From an uncultured Alphaproteobacteria bacterium (lineage in GTDB: Bacteria > Pseudomonadota > Alphaproteobacteria > RF32 > CAG-239): DNA of 39,730 nucleotides. Below, in pieces: positions 14,914 through 23,154 of the stretch (position 1 is the stretch's first letter; each line of letters begins with the position of its first letter). Made by a program: the position numbers and the translations under genes. The DNA is taken from the NCBI GenBank assembly GCA_910580155.1, contig CAJTWX010000006.1:1-39730 (forward strand), read 5' to 3'. The notes under the pieces are model-generated. The model saw only the letters and a list, made by a program, of their open reading frames with translations, was not told where the DNA came from and ran no database searches.

Positions 14914-15237
14914 TTAATTTACCAAAACTTCACGGCAGGTTTTGCGGCAGGTGCGCGTGGTGGTTGTCGTTGTTGTTGTGGTGGTTATGGACGGAACAAC
15001 GGTGGCACACGGGTCACAGCACGGGGTGTAGACAACCGGAACAACCGGTACGTCATAAACCTGATACCTTATGGTTTCGGTCATCATTGCCGTTTCGGGG
15101 CAGCATTCGCGTGTTTGTGAGGTGCACGCACATTCGCAATCGCCTTCTACGCACGGAACAGCCTGCAAATATACCTCGCGGGTACAGCCGCTTAACAAAA
15201 TCGCCAATGCTAATATCAGACTCGGTTTTTTTAACAT
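14914..15237 (-). CDS. Cys- and Thr-rich small lipoprotein
   Basis: This 107-residue protein starts with a lipoprotein signal ending in the lipobox LLSGC (Cys18), so it should be lipidated and membrane-anchored. The mature part holds several clustered cysteines (CVEGDCECACTS, RECCPE, YTPCCDPC), then a run of ten threonines (from about residue 85), then CRKTC. AAGGAG lies upstream of the ATG. I do not recognise a family. The cysteines may form disulfides or bind metal, and the Thr run suggests a surface-exposed linker. Confidence 0.75.
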   Translation of the reverse strand: MLKKPSLILALAILLSGCTREVYLQAVPCVEGDCECACTSQTRECCPETAMMTETIRYQVYDVPVVPVVYTPCCDPCATVVPSITTTTTTTTTTRTCRKTCREVLVN

Positions 15238-15309
15238 CTTTGAGCTCCTTATTCAGGTTACGTTTCTTTTAAAATACAACGTTTTTAAGCAAAAGTCAAT
15301 GTTTTTGAG

Positions 15310-15337
15310 TTGACTATTTTTTTTAAAGCTGTATATT
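15310..15337 (+). promoter_or_regulatory. Promoter upstream of the 15391 gene
   Basis: TTGACT (15310-15315), a 16-nt spacer and TATATT (15332-15337). A second consensus -10, TATAAT (15376-15381), lies only 9 nt before the ATG and has no good -35. Confidence 0.55.
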
Positions 15338-15390
15338 CCTAGTTAGTAAGATATAATTGTATTGTTTAATTTTTGTATAATTTTTTTGTT

Positions 15391-16596
15391 ATGGCGAAAA
15401 AAATAATTACGCTTATTGAGCGCAATGCCGCTGATGAGCTGAAGGCTTACTTCGAAAATATGCCGGCTGAACGCCCGCTTGATTGTCACGAGGAGTTAGT
15501 GCTTTTGGAGCATTTTCTTCCAGAGGCCGTTAAGAGCTATATCAACCGTTTCCGCTTGAGCGAGAAGGCTGAAATCGTTTTTATCGGCAAAGCCCCGCGC
15601 GATATGCGACAAATGTACATCAACTATTACGGCCTTTCGGAGGCTGCACAGAAGTTTGTTGTGGACAATAATCTTAAAGAAGTTGCGGCAGATTTTATCA
15701 ATCTGCGCCGGTTTTGGGATGATGAATATGTGCTGCGCAATGCATCGGATAGTATTCTCCGCCCCTATGTGGCGCAGAATGTGCTTGAAGGCGATGAACT
15801 GGTGTTATTGCTCTTGGAACGTTCGAATTCTACCCTGTTTCAGGGGTATGCCTCCAAAGGGCGCTATATCAGCGAAGCTGTGGTGCGCGAGGTGATTGCT
15901 TCACGCAATGTTAAGGCGTTTTCGGCGCTGATGTACCGTTTTTATAACCGGTTTAAGCAGAAGGCGCGCAAAGCCGATGACTTTGACAAGGTGATGAAAG
16001 GCCTTAGCGAATATGCTCTTTCCGAGGAGCTGCAGGTGGAGGTGCTGCGTTCGTTTAACCGCGGGTTTGTCGAGATTTTGCTCAAGACCTGTCCGTTGGC
16101 GCCGGCAGCGCAGGATGTGCTGTTTATGCATAATTTTGATGCACAGTGGCTGAAACTTCACATTTCCATTCTTTATGGTGTTGGCGGTTACCGTTTTACG
16201 CCCGAGAATGAGCCGAAGCTCTTTAAGCTGTTGTCAAGCAAAAACCTTGATGATTGCCTGACGACCTTTAAGCTGCGTGATGATGTGGCGTTTGTACGGA
16301 TTGCCTCTTCGGCGGCGGTTAGTAAGTATGTTAAGGATTTCTGGCTCTCGGATGATGCGCAAGTGGCGCTTATGCGGCGCGGCGATGCGAAACTCGCCAA
16401 GGAGCTTATTTCCCGTTATTCGCCTGAGCACGGCCTCTGCTGGCAAGCGGAAGTCGAACTTGCGAAACTCTATTCGGCAGAGGTGATTATGGCATATATT
16501 TCGTTTCACTCAATCTGTTTTGACGCGCAGGATGTTCTCCGTGCCCGCAAGATGGAGGAGGTGATGGCGAGCTATTTTAGCCACCACCCGTATTAA
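15391..16596 (+). CDS. Helical-repeat protein of unknown function
   Basis: This 401-residue soluble protein shows degenerate units of about 25-35 residues of the form L-S-x-x-A-Q-x(3)-[LFV]...[YF]-I-x-x-[YR], for example LSEKAEIVFIGKAPRDMRQM, LSEAAQKFVVDNNLKEV and LSDDAQVALMRRGDAKLAKE. This suggests an alpha-solenoid binding scaffold. There is no signal peptide or enzymatic motif. ATG 15391 has no Shine-Dalgarno sequence; the upstream in-frame ATG at 15373 overlaps the TATAAT box. It is a single gene followed by a giant palindromic terminator. Confidence 0.75.
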   Translation: MAKKIITLIERNAADELKAYFENMPAERPLDCHEELVLLEHFLPEAVKSYINRFRLSEKAEIVFIGKAPRDMRQMYINYYGLSEAAQKFVVDNNLKEVAADFINLRRFWDDEYVLRNASDSILRPYVAQNVLEGDELVLLLLERSNSTLFQGYASKGRYISEAVVREVIASRNVKAFSALMYRFYNRFKQKARKADDFDKVMKGLSEYALSEELQVEVLRSFNRGFVEILLKTCPLAPAAQDVLFMHNFDAQWLKLHISILYGVGGYRFTPENEPKLFKLLSSKNLDDCLTTFKLRDDVAFVRIASSAAVSKYVKDFWLSDDAQVALMRRGDAKLAKELISRYSPEHGLCWQAEVELAKLYSAEVIMAYISFHSICFDAQDVLRARKMEEVMASYFSHHPY

Positions 16597-16728
16597 ACCG
16601 TGTAATTTTGTGAACTAGTTCGTGGATGGAAGCCTGTCCCTAAATGCTCACGTACCTCAATGTACGCTGCGCTTTAGGGCAGGACATCCACGACTATTTC
16701 GCAAAATTCCGCGGTTTAATTTTTTTTT
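16593..16728. repeat. Long palindromic terminator element, family P copy B
   Basis: The outer arms TTAAACCG and CGGTTTAA plus T run, with AATTTTG/CAAAATT inside, form a terminator for the 15391 gene beginning in its stop codon. Further in are CGTGGATG/CATCCACG and CCCTAAA/TTTAGGG. The centre is CACGTAC...GTACG, with GGAAGCC on the left as in copies A and C. Confidence 0.8.
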
Positions 16729-16737
16729 GTTTTTTTA

Positions 16738-16864
16738 TGAGTCATTGCGAGGAGCGGAGTGACGTGGCAATCTTTGGAGAATATGGGGAGGCATTGTGTG
16801 CTGGCGCACCGGTTTATGGATTGCTTCGGTTATTGCCTTATGGCTTACCTCGCAATGACGCGCG
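16738..16864. repeat. R1 dispersed repeat (R1c)
   Basis: GTCATTGCGAGGAGCGGAGT at the left and CCTCGCAATGAC at the right enclose the GCGCACCGGTTTATGGATTGC module. It lies between the 15391 gene's terminator and the end of the helicase gene. Confidence 0.8.
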
Positions 16865-16873
16865 GAGGAGGGG

Positions 16874-18202
16874 TCAGGAGAGGAAGGATTTGATGCGGGG
16901 GGAGAAGATGATGTCATCTTCGGTGAGGGCGTTTTTGATGTACATATCGGCTTTTTGGCGGGTGCGCGACAAGGCGACATAGAGCTGTCCGTGAGCAAAG
17001 GCGCCGCGGTCGATATCCACTATTACGCGGTCGAGGGTTTTGCCCTGCGCTTTATGGATAGTCAGTGCGTAGCCCAGCTGTAGCGGGTATTGGATGAATG
17101 AGCCGGTTTCTTTTTCGGTCACATCGCCGGTTACTTCATTGACATCGTAGGCAAACGATTTCCATTCTTCGCGACGGACGGTGATGAATTTGTTATCTTG
17201 CAGGCAACGGACGACAATATATCTGTCTTCCAGTTTTTCGACGATGCCCGATGTGCCGTTGATGTAGTCGGGGTAATTGTTTTTGTTAAACACCACAAGC
17301 GCGCCCTCTTTTAAGGTCAGGGTTTTCGGGGACGGGGTATCTTGCATCTTTTCAAAACTGCCTGCTAGTTGGGCATCATAGGTTTTTTCTTCTTTTTGGA
17401 TGGCCGCGAGCTTGCGGCGGTTGATGTTTTCGGCAACCTGACGATATGGCGTGATGGTGATGGCGGTGGCGGCAAAGTCTGCAGGGTAGGTTTCGGCGCG
17501 GTTGAAATAGGCGATTGTTTCGGGCAGGTTTTCGTCTTTGCGGAGGTTTTGCAGATATTTTAAGAGTTCGGTGTCGCTTTGGCGGTAAACCTCAGTTAGT
17601 TCGATTTTTTCAAATCCGCCTTTTTGATAAGCTTTCGAGTCGAAAAAGTAGGGTTCGCAGGTGCCGTATTCCTGTTTGAATGCGGGTTGGGCTTCGTATT
17701 TGATTATTGGCGGGAGCTGGCAGAGGTCGCCAATCAGGATGATTTGCAGGCCGCCGAAAAGTGCTAAATTGCCGCGAGCCTGACAGCATAGGGCCTCAAT
17801 GGCGTCCAAAATGTCCGGCCGCACCATTGACACCTCATCGATGATGAGGATATCGGTTTTTTTTAAGATAGATTTAAGTTTGCGGCGGCGCGAGGAGAGT
17901 ATTTCGCGCATTATCAGAAAGTCGCCCAGCGGCAGGGTGAACATCGAGTGGATGGTTGCGCCCTCGATATTTAAGGCAGCAATGGCGGTGGGGGCAACAA
18001 GGCGGATGCGCTTTTTGGAGTGTTTTTTTAAGTATTTGATAAAGGTGGATTTGCCGGTGCCGGCTTGCCCTTGGATGAAGATGTTGGTGTGCGTATGCTC
18101 GATTTTATCAAACAATTTACGTTGCGTGAGGTTTAAGTTGTCAAGGTCTTTGACGGCTTTGGAGAGGGATTTGAGGGCGTTTATTTCGGTTGGTTCGGTC
18201 AT
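16874..18202 (-). CDS. PIF1-like ATP-dependent DNA helicase
   Basis: A superfamily 1B 5'-3' helicase of 442 residues. Motifs in order: Walker A GQAGTGKST (residues 45-53); APTAIAALNIEGATIHS (motif Ia); Walker B LIIDEVSMV; GDLCQLPPI (motif III); TEVYRQ; LTIHKAQGKTLDRV (motif V); and GQLYVALSRTR (motif VI). All catalytic elements look intact. PIF1 relatives unwind G-quadruplexes and stalled forks; bacterial copies are scattered. The N-terminal 40 residues are short, so this is essentially the helicase core. The start lacks a clear Shine-Dalgarno sequence. It may be co-transcribed with mutL, with two repeats in between. Confidence 0.9.
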   Translation of the reverse strand: MTEPTEINALKSLSKAVKDLDNLNLTQRKLFDKIEHTHTNIFIQGQAGTGKSTFIKYLKKHSKKRIRLVAPTAIAALNIEGATIHSMFTLPLGDFLIMREILSSRRRKLKSILKKTDILIIDEVSMVRPDILDAIEALCCQARGNLALFGGLQIILIGDLCQLPPIIKYEAQPAFKQEYGTCEPYFFDSKAYQKGGFEKIELTEVYRQSDTELLKYLQNLRKDENLPETIAYFNRAETYPADFAATAITITPYRQVAENINRRKLAAIQKEEKTYDAQLAGSFEKMQDTPSPKTLTLKEGALVVFNKNNYPDYINGTSGIVEKLEDRYIVVRCLQDNKFITVRREEWKSFAYDVNEVTGDVTEKETGSFIQYPLQLGYALTIHKAQGKTLDRVIVDIDRGAFAHGQLYVALSRTRQKADMYIKNALTEDDIIFSPRIKSFLS

Positions 18203-18270
18203 TTTTTTGCGGTTTGTTGTTCTTGTTTCGTTCCAGTGTAGCCGGAAGAGAGAAAAGAGTCAAGGGGAAT

Positions 18271-18393
18271 TTGTGTGCCGGCGCACCGGTTTGTGGATTG
18301 CCACGGCGATGTGCCTTACGGCGCGCCTCGCAATGACTATAAAGATTGGGGTGGATTGCCACGGCGATGTGCCTTACGGCGTGTCTCGCAATG
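18271..18393. repeat. Tandem pair of R1 dispersed repeats (R1d)
   Basis: Two direct copies of GGATTGCCACGGCGATGTGC...CCTCGCAATGACT occur at about 18292-18338 and 18353-18395. The first is preceded by the GCGCACCGGTTTGTGGATTGCC module. They lie between mutL and the helicase gene. Confidence 0.8.
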
Positions 18394-18407
18394 ACTCGGG
18401 GGAGGGA

Positions 18408-20351
18408 TTAGCGGTGGAAGAGTTTTTCGAGCGTGGGGAGGTCGAGTTTGATGTAGGTCGGGCGGCCGTGGTTGCATTGGGCGCAGTGTGGCGTTTGTTC
18501 CATCTCGCGCAGCAGGCGGTTCATTTCGGCAATGTTTAAGCGCCGTCCGGCACGCACCGAGCCGTGACACGCCATTGTGGCGGCGATGTGGTTAAGCTTG
18601 TCTTCCACAACGTTGGTTGCGCCCCATTCTGCCATTTCATCGGCAAGGTCGGTGACAAGTTTTTTCAAATTTGCGTCTTTTAAAAGCGCCGGAACTTCAC
18701 GCACTACGACACCTGCGCCAAACTCTTCAAGCACCAGTCCTAAAGCTTTCAAACTTTCAAATTCGCCCAAGAGGGCAGCTTTTTGTGTCAGGCTCAAGTC
18801 TACCACTTCGGGCAGGAGCATTAACTGCGAGGGGAGTTTTGCGCCCTCGTTCATCGCTGCCTTAATACGCTCAAGCACAATGCGTTCGTGGGCGGCGTGT
18901 TGGTCTATTAAAATCAGCGCGTCTTCGGTTTGCGAGAGGATGTATGTGTCGTGAAACTGGGCTTTGGCGACACCCAGAGGGCCGGCGGCGGCGATATCTT
19001 CTTCGGCAGGCGTTTCGGTGCGTACCGAGAGAGTGTTTTCAAGCTCGGGGAGCATTTGACCGCGTGGGGAAGAGGCGGGGCGAGATTGGTATGAGTGGGG
19101 GAATTGTGGATTCACCCCTTCCTGTCCTCCCCCCTCAAGGGGGAGGGTCGCTGGGGTTGGTGTTCTCTCAAGGGGGAGAGATGTATAAGGGGAGGTGGAA
19201 TGCGCTTGGAGGTTGAGATTGTCACGGCTTGCGTTGCAAGCCTCGCAATGACTCGGGGAAAATGCGGAGTCTTCGCGGAGGAAATGCGGGGAGGGGGAAG
19301 ACGAGGTTTTGTCGGTGAGGTCGCCAAGGTTCAGGATGTTGGCGGCGCGGTTATCGCCAATCAGGAGGGTGCGCCGGACAGCACCGACTATCAGCGACCG
19401 GACGCCCTGTTGGTCAAAAAAGCGCACTTCCGCTTTTGCCGGATGGACGTTAACATCCACATACATCGGTTCAACTTCCAGAAACAGCACGCACGCCGGA
19501 TAACGCGAGTTTTCAAGCACGCCCGCATATGCTCCTTTTAATGCGCCCAGCAGCAGCTTATCGCGTACCGGACGGTTATTGACAAATAAATATTGCGAGA
19601 GGGAATTTGCCTTATTATATGTCGGCAGGCTGATAAGCCCGCTGAGTTTTACACCGTCTTTAATGCCGCTTACCTCAAGCGAATTTTCGGAAAACTCTGC
19701 GCCCATTACCTCTGCGGCGCGGCGCAAACGAATGTCAAAAAAATCGGCATTTGCGGCCACAAGTGAGAGCTTGCGCTTGCCCTCGGCATAAAGGGTGAAC
19801 GAAACGTGCGGATTTGCAAGGGCGATGCGGTTAATGATGTCTACACAGGCGCCGGTTTCCGCACTGTCTGCTTTGAGGAATTTGAGGCGGGCAGGGGTGG
19901 CATAAAATAAATCGCGTACTTCGATGCGGGTGCCGCAGGTTCCGGCACAGGGGCGGATGGCTGATTTTTCTCCACCCTCGATATTTATTTCCCAACCGTT
20001 TTCATCGTTTTCGCGTCGGGTTTGGATTTTCATTTTGGCAACAGAGGCAATTGAGGGCAGAGCCTCGCCGCGAAACCCCAGAAAGTGCACGTTAAACAAG
20101 TCATCGGTGGGTAATTTGGACGTTGCGTGCCGTTCGACGGCGAGCGCTAAATCTTCTGCCGACATTCCTTTGCCGTTATCTTCAATTACCAAAAGCGATT
20201 TGCCGCCGTTCATTAAGGTTATGTCGATACGGTCGGCGCCGGCGTCCAATGCGTTTTCGACCAGTTCTTTTACGGCCGAGGCCGGGCGTTCAATGACTTC
20301 GCCGGCGGCAATTTGGTTAATCAGGTTATCTGGCAAAACGCGGATTGTCAT
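18408..20351 (-). CDS. mutL: DNA mismatch repair protein MutL (endonuclease type)
   Basis: MutL couples MutS mismatch recognition to repair. It is 647 residues from ATG 20351 (GAGGA upstream). The N-terminal GHKL ATPase (residues 1 to about 330) has AAGEV, ENALDAGA, DNGKGM and GFRGEALPS. The C-terminal domain carries the nicking-site motifs DQHAAHERIVLE (483-494, DQHA-x2-E-x4-E), ACHGS (594-598) and CNHGRP (626-631), so this MutL should cut DNA itself, as in bacteria without MutH. The linker (about 345-455) contains two dispersed repeats read in frame: R1 at 367-385 and R2 at 390-416. MutS is not in the window. Confidence 0.95.
   Translation of the reverse strand: MTIRVLPDNLINQIAAGEVIERPASAVKELVENALDAGADRIDITLMNGGKSLLVIEDNGKGMSAEDLALAVERHATSKLPTDDLFNVHFLGFRGEALPSIASVAKMKIQTRRENDENGWEINIEGGEKSAIRPCAGTCGTRIEVRDLFYATPARLKFLKADSAETGACVDIINRIALANPHVSFTLYAEGKRKLSLVAANADFFDIRLRRAAEVMGAEFSENSLEVSGIKDGVKLSGLISLPTYNKANSLSQYLFVNNRPVRDKLLLGALKGAYAGVLENSRYPACVLFLEVEPMYVDVNVHPAKAEVRFFDQQGVRSLIVGAVRRTLLIGDNRAANILNLGDLTDKTSSSPSPHFLREDSAFSPSHCEACNASRDNLNLQAHSTSPYTSLPLERTPTPATLPLEGGGQEGVNPQFPHSYQSRPASSPRGQMLPELENTLSVRTETPAEEDIAAAGPLGVAKAQFHDTYILSQTEDALILIDQHAAHERIVLERIKAAMNEGAKLPSQLMLLPEVVDLSLTQKAALLGEFESLKALGLVLEEFGAGVVVREVPALLKDANLKKLVTDLADEMAEWGATNVVEDKLNHIAATMACHGSVRAGRRLNIAEMNRLLREMEQTPHCAQCNHGRPTYIKLDLPTLEKLFHR
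19112..19190. repeat. R2 repeat inside mutL
   Basis: CCTCCCCCCTCAAGGGGGAGG with a second CTCTCAAGGGGGAGAG hairpin downstream. It is translated in frame as part of the MutL linker (LPLERTPTPATLPLEGGGQE). The family matches 24305-24380 and 24491-24566. Confidence 0.75.
19206..19254. repeat. R1 repeat inside mutL (R1e)
   Basis: GAGATTGTCACGGCTTGCG...CCTCGCAATGACTCG matches the intergenic copy at 11787-11826 almost base for base. It is read in frame as SHCEACNASRDNLNLQ in the MutL linker. Confidence 0.85.
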
Positions 20352-20417
20352 ACTTTTTTCCTCTATATTGTTTTCGGGAATTTTAGAAGTATGTGCCGGC
20401 TGTGTCAAGTTCAAAGG

Positions 20418-21794
20418 TTATTTTTTCATATTTCGGTAAAGGGCGCGGTATTCGGCTTTTAAATCTTTTTCGCTCATACGGTAGACTTTGAGGTAATAAC
20501 CGAGCACAACGACTGTTGCACCGCCGACCCACGCGAGAGGCGAGGCATAGTAAATTCCTTTGTAGCCGATTTTAGAGGCAAGATAAATGGCCGCATACGA
20601 ACGGATGCCCAGCTCGATAAAACCCGAAATGACCGGATAAAACGGCTTGCCCATACTTTGCAGCGTGTTTTTGAAAATGAAAATCACGCCCAAGAAGAAA
20701 TAAAACATTATGCTGATGGCGAGATATGACATTCCGACCGTTACGGCTGCAGGATTCGGATTTTCAAGAAAGCTGCCGATGAGCCTGCGCCCGAAGAAAA
20801 AGACGATTGCGCTCATTGCCACGCTGATAACAAACGATACGGCTGTACACTGGCGCACGGCGGCGCGGATACGGCTGATTTTGCCGGCACCGTAGTTTTG
20901 GGCGGCAAAAGTTGCCATTGCCAGACCTATTGCCATCAGGGGCTGGGTGGCCAGTTGTTCGATGCGCAAAGAAATCGTCAGTCCGACAATTACTGTTTCG
21001 CCAAACGAGTTGCTGACGGCCTGAATGACCATAATGCTTAAGGACAATACCGAAAATTGGATAGACATCGGGATGGCAATGCGCAGGTGTTCGCGCATAA
21101 AGGCCGGACTGTAGTGCCAGTCTTCTTTTTTCAGCCGCAGAATCGGGTAGTATTTGCGGATGTACCATATGCAGCACGCTACAGATACGGCGATGGCAAT
21201 GAGTGTTCCCAGTGCCGAGCCGATGACGCCGAGTTTGGCATATTTTATCAGCACATAATTAAACAATATGTTGAGCACTGTTGACAAAATGAGGAAGAAA
21301 AGCGGCGTTCTGCTGTCTCCTAGCGCACGGATAAAGCCCGACAAAAGGTTAAATGCCACAATCAGAACCATTGCTGCGCTTAAAATCAGGATGAAATGAT
21401 ACGAATCGGTAAAGATGCTTTGCGGAACGTTTAAAATATGCATCAATGGTTTTAAAATTATTATCAGCAGGATAGTCAGCCCGATACTTAAAATAAGGCT
21501 TGCACGAATCGAATGGGTGACTGAGCGGCGGACGCCGTCATTATCGCCCGCGCCAAATCTTTGCGCCGTTACGGCCGTCAGCCCGCCCGTAAAACTGAAC
21601 GCGATAATCAGAAACATAAAATATATCGGTGCCGAGGCGCCGACTGCTGCGAGCGCATTTTCACCCAACAGCCTGCCGACAATAAAAATATCCGCAAGCT
21701 GATAGAGCTGTTGGAAGACATTGCCTAAAAGGATGGGCAGTGAGAAGAGCAATATTAATTTGAGGGCGGTGCCCGTGGTCATATCTTTAATCAT
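20418..21794 (-). CDS. MATE-family multidrug/Na+ antiporter
   Basis: A membrane exporter of about 458 residues with twelve hydrophobic segments. It shows typical MATE features such as the LLGNVFQQLYQLADIFIVGR opening, ALAAVGASAPI, GGLTAVTAQRFGAG and, in the second half, ATFAAQNYGAGK. MATE proteins extrude cationic drugs or metabolites using Na+ or H+ gradients; the substrate here is unknown. ATG 21794 was chosen because the TTG at 21833 lies inside the -35 box. The -10 box ends 10 nt before this ATG, so the mRNA may be leaderless. Confidence 0.9.
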   Translation of the reverse strand: MIKDMTTGTALKLILLFSLPILLGNVFQQLYQLADIFIVGRLLGENALAAVGASAPIYFMFLIIAFSFTGGLTAVTAQRFGAGDNDGVRRSVTHSIRASLILSIGLTILLIIILKPLMHILNVPQSIFTDSYHFILILSAAMVLIVAFNLLSGFIRALGDSRTPLFFLILSTVLNILFNYVLIKYAKLGVIGSALGTLIAIAVSVACCIWYIRKYYPILRLKKEDWHYSPAFMREHLRIAIPMSIQFSVLSLSIMVIQAVSNSFGETVIVGLTISLRIEQLATQPLMAIGLAMATFAAQNYGAGKISRIRAAVRQCTAVSFVISVAMSAIVFFFGRRLIGSFLENPNPAAVTVGMSYLAISIMFYFFLGVIFIFKNTLQSMGKPFYPVISGFIELGIRSYAAIYLASKIGYKGIYYASPLAWVGGATVVVLGYYLKVYRMSEKDLKAEYRALYRNMKK

Positions 21795-21804
21795 AATGGG
21801 GGAC

Positions 21805-21833
21805 AATATATGCAGGCGTGGTAAGGGTGTCAA
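21805..21833 (-). promoter_or_regulatory. Promoter of the MATE gene
   Basis: Reading on the minus strand, TTGACA (21833-21828), a 17-nt spacer and TATATT (21810-21805). The -35 box is a perfect consensus. ATG 21794 follows 10 nt after the -10 box. Confidence 0.75.
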
Positions 21834-21889
21834 GGAAAATCTGATGTATGTTTTATTCTCTTTCTTATTCTTTTCGCCGGAGAGAAAAG

Positions 21890-21947
21890 CAGTGTGCCGC
21901 GCATTGGTTTGCGGATTGCGGCGGCTGCCCGCCTTGCAATGACTTGC
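21890..21947. repeat. R1 dispersed repeat (R1f)
   Basis: The module GTGTGCCGCGCATTGGTTTG is followed by CGGATTGCGGC and CCTTGCAATGACTTG, a diverged R1 copy between hydF and the MATE promoter. Confidence 0.7.
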
Positions 21948-21960
21948 GCGGGGAGAGTGG

Positions 21961-23154
21961 CTATAAGAGGGGGGCGGCGGTGCGGGTTAATGTTTTTTGA
22001 GTATGGGATATTGCCATTCCGTAGTTGGTGACTTTGATGTTTTGGCTGGTGCATTGCTCTAATCTGCGGCGGATTTCGGCGCGGTTTAAAACGCAGCCAC
22101 CACAATGGATAACGAGTGCATAGGGGCTTAAGTCTGCGGGGAAGTCGTGACCGGCGGTAAATTCAAAGGCCAGCTCTTTGCCGGTGTGCTTTTTTATCAG
22201 GTTCGGGATTTTGACCCTGCCGATGTCATCACAGGTCATTCGGTGCGAGCAGCCCTCGGCTATCAGCACTTTGTCGCCGTCTTTCAGCTCGTCTATGGCC
22301 TGAGCGCCCGCGAGCATCCGGTTGAAATCGCCTTTATTTTTAGCAAGCAGCATTGAAAAGGTGGTGAGCGGGATGTTTGCCGGCGTGAGGGCGGCAACAG
22401 CTTTTATGGCCTGCGAATCGGTAATCACCAGAGCGGGCGGGGTTTTGAGTGCGTTTAAGGCGGCGGGGAGTTCTTCTGTTTGTACTGTGAGGGCAATCGC
22501 GTGCGAATCGAGCACTTCGCGCAGTGTCTGCGTTTGCGGCATAATCAGCCGTCCGGCAGGTGCGGCATTGTCTATCGGCGTGACGAGAAGGACGGTGTCG
22601 CCTGCGTGTATCAGCCCTTTTAAGAGCGGTGAGGGAGCGGCGGCGGGTGTTAGCAGTTCTGCCATCCGCTTTTTGAGCGTTTCGATGCCGTAGCCGGTTT
22701 TGGCGGAAACGGTGACACCGCTGTAACGTTCCATTATCTGTTTATTATAGCCCTCAGGCTCGCTCATATCGGCATAGTTAAACACGGGGATAAACGGGAG
22801 TTCTTTTTGCTCGAACTCTTTAAGGCGTTTTTCAAGCGACGGCGTTACGCCGTCTTTGCCGATGACGACAAGCACCAAATCTGCGCGGCTTAAAATCTTT
22901 TCAGACGCCTGAACACGGAGCGCGCCCAGCTCGCCTTCGTCGTCTAAGCCGGCGGTGTCATAAAAGCTTATCGGGCCGGCGGGAATAAGCTCGTAGGTTT
23001 TGACTACGGCGTCGGTGGTGGTTCCTTTGGTTTCGGACACGATGGATACTTCTTGTCCGGTGATGCGGTTTAAGAGTGTCGATTTGCCGGCGTTACGATT
23101 ACCGATGATGGCGACGGCGGCGCGGAGGCCGGTGTGAGGCATTATTTTAGTCAT
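21961..23154 (-). CDS. hydF: [FeFe]-hydrogenase H-cluster maturation GTPase HydF
   Basis: HydF is the scaffold/GTPase on which HydE and HydG products build the diiron subcluster before transfer to HydA. It is 397 residues. The GTPase domain has G1 GNRNAGKS (residues 18-25), the switch region KGTTTD and DTAG (66-69). The C-terminal iron-sulfur ligands are C302-x-H304 and H350-C351-GG-C354, matching the family pattern CxHx(~45)HCxxC. ATG 23154 overlaps the end of the DsbD-like gene by 8 nt with AAAGGA upstream, so the two are coupled. hydE, hydG and hydA are not in the window. Confidence 0.95.
   Translation of the reverse strand: MTKIMPHTGLRAAVAIIGNRNAGKSTLLNRITGQEVSIVSETKGTTTDAVVKTYELIPAGPISFYDTAGLDDEGELGALRVQASEKILSRADLVLVVIGKDGVTPSLEKRLKEFEQKELPFIPVFNYADMSEPEGYNKQIMERYSGVTVSAKTGYGIETLKKRMAELLTPAAAPSPLLKGLIHAGDTVLLVTPIDNAAPAGRLIMPQTQTLREVLDSHAIALTVQTEELPAALNALKTPPALVITDSQAIKAVAALTPANIPLTTFSMLLAKNKGDFNRMLAGAQAIDELKDGDKVLIAEGCSHRMTCDDIGRVKIPNLIKKHTGKELAFEFTAGHDFPADLSPYALVIHCGGCVLNRAEIRRRLEQCTSQNIKVTNYGMAISHTQKTLTRTAAPLL

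Noticed and set aside
16644..16982. Open frame containing SHCEERSDVAIFGEYG
   Set aside because: It is a translation of palindrome B and repeat R1c.
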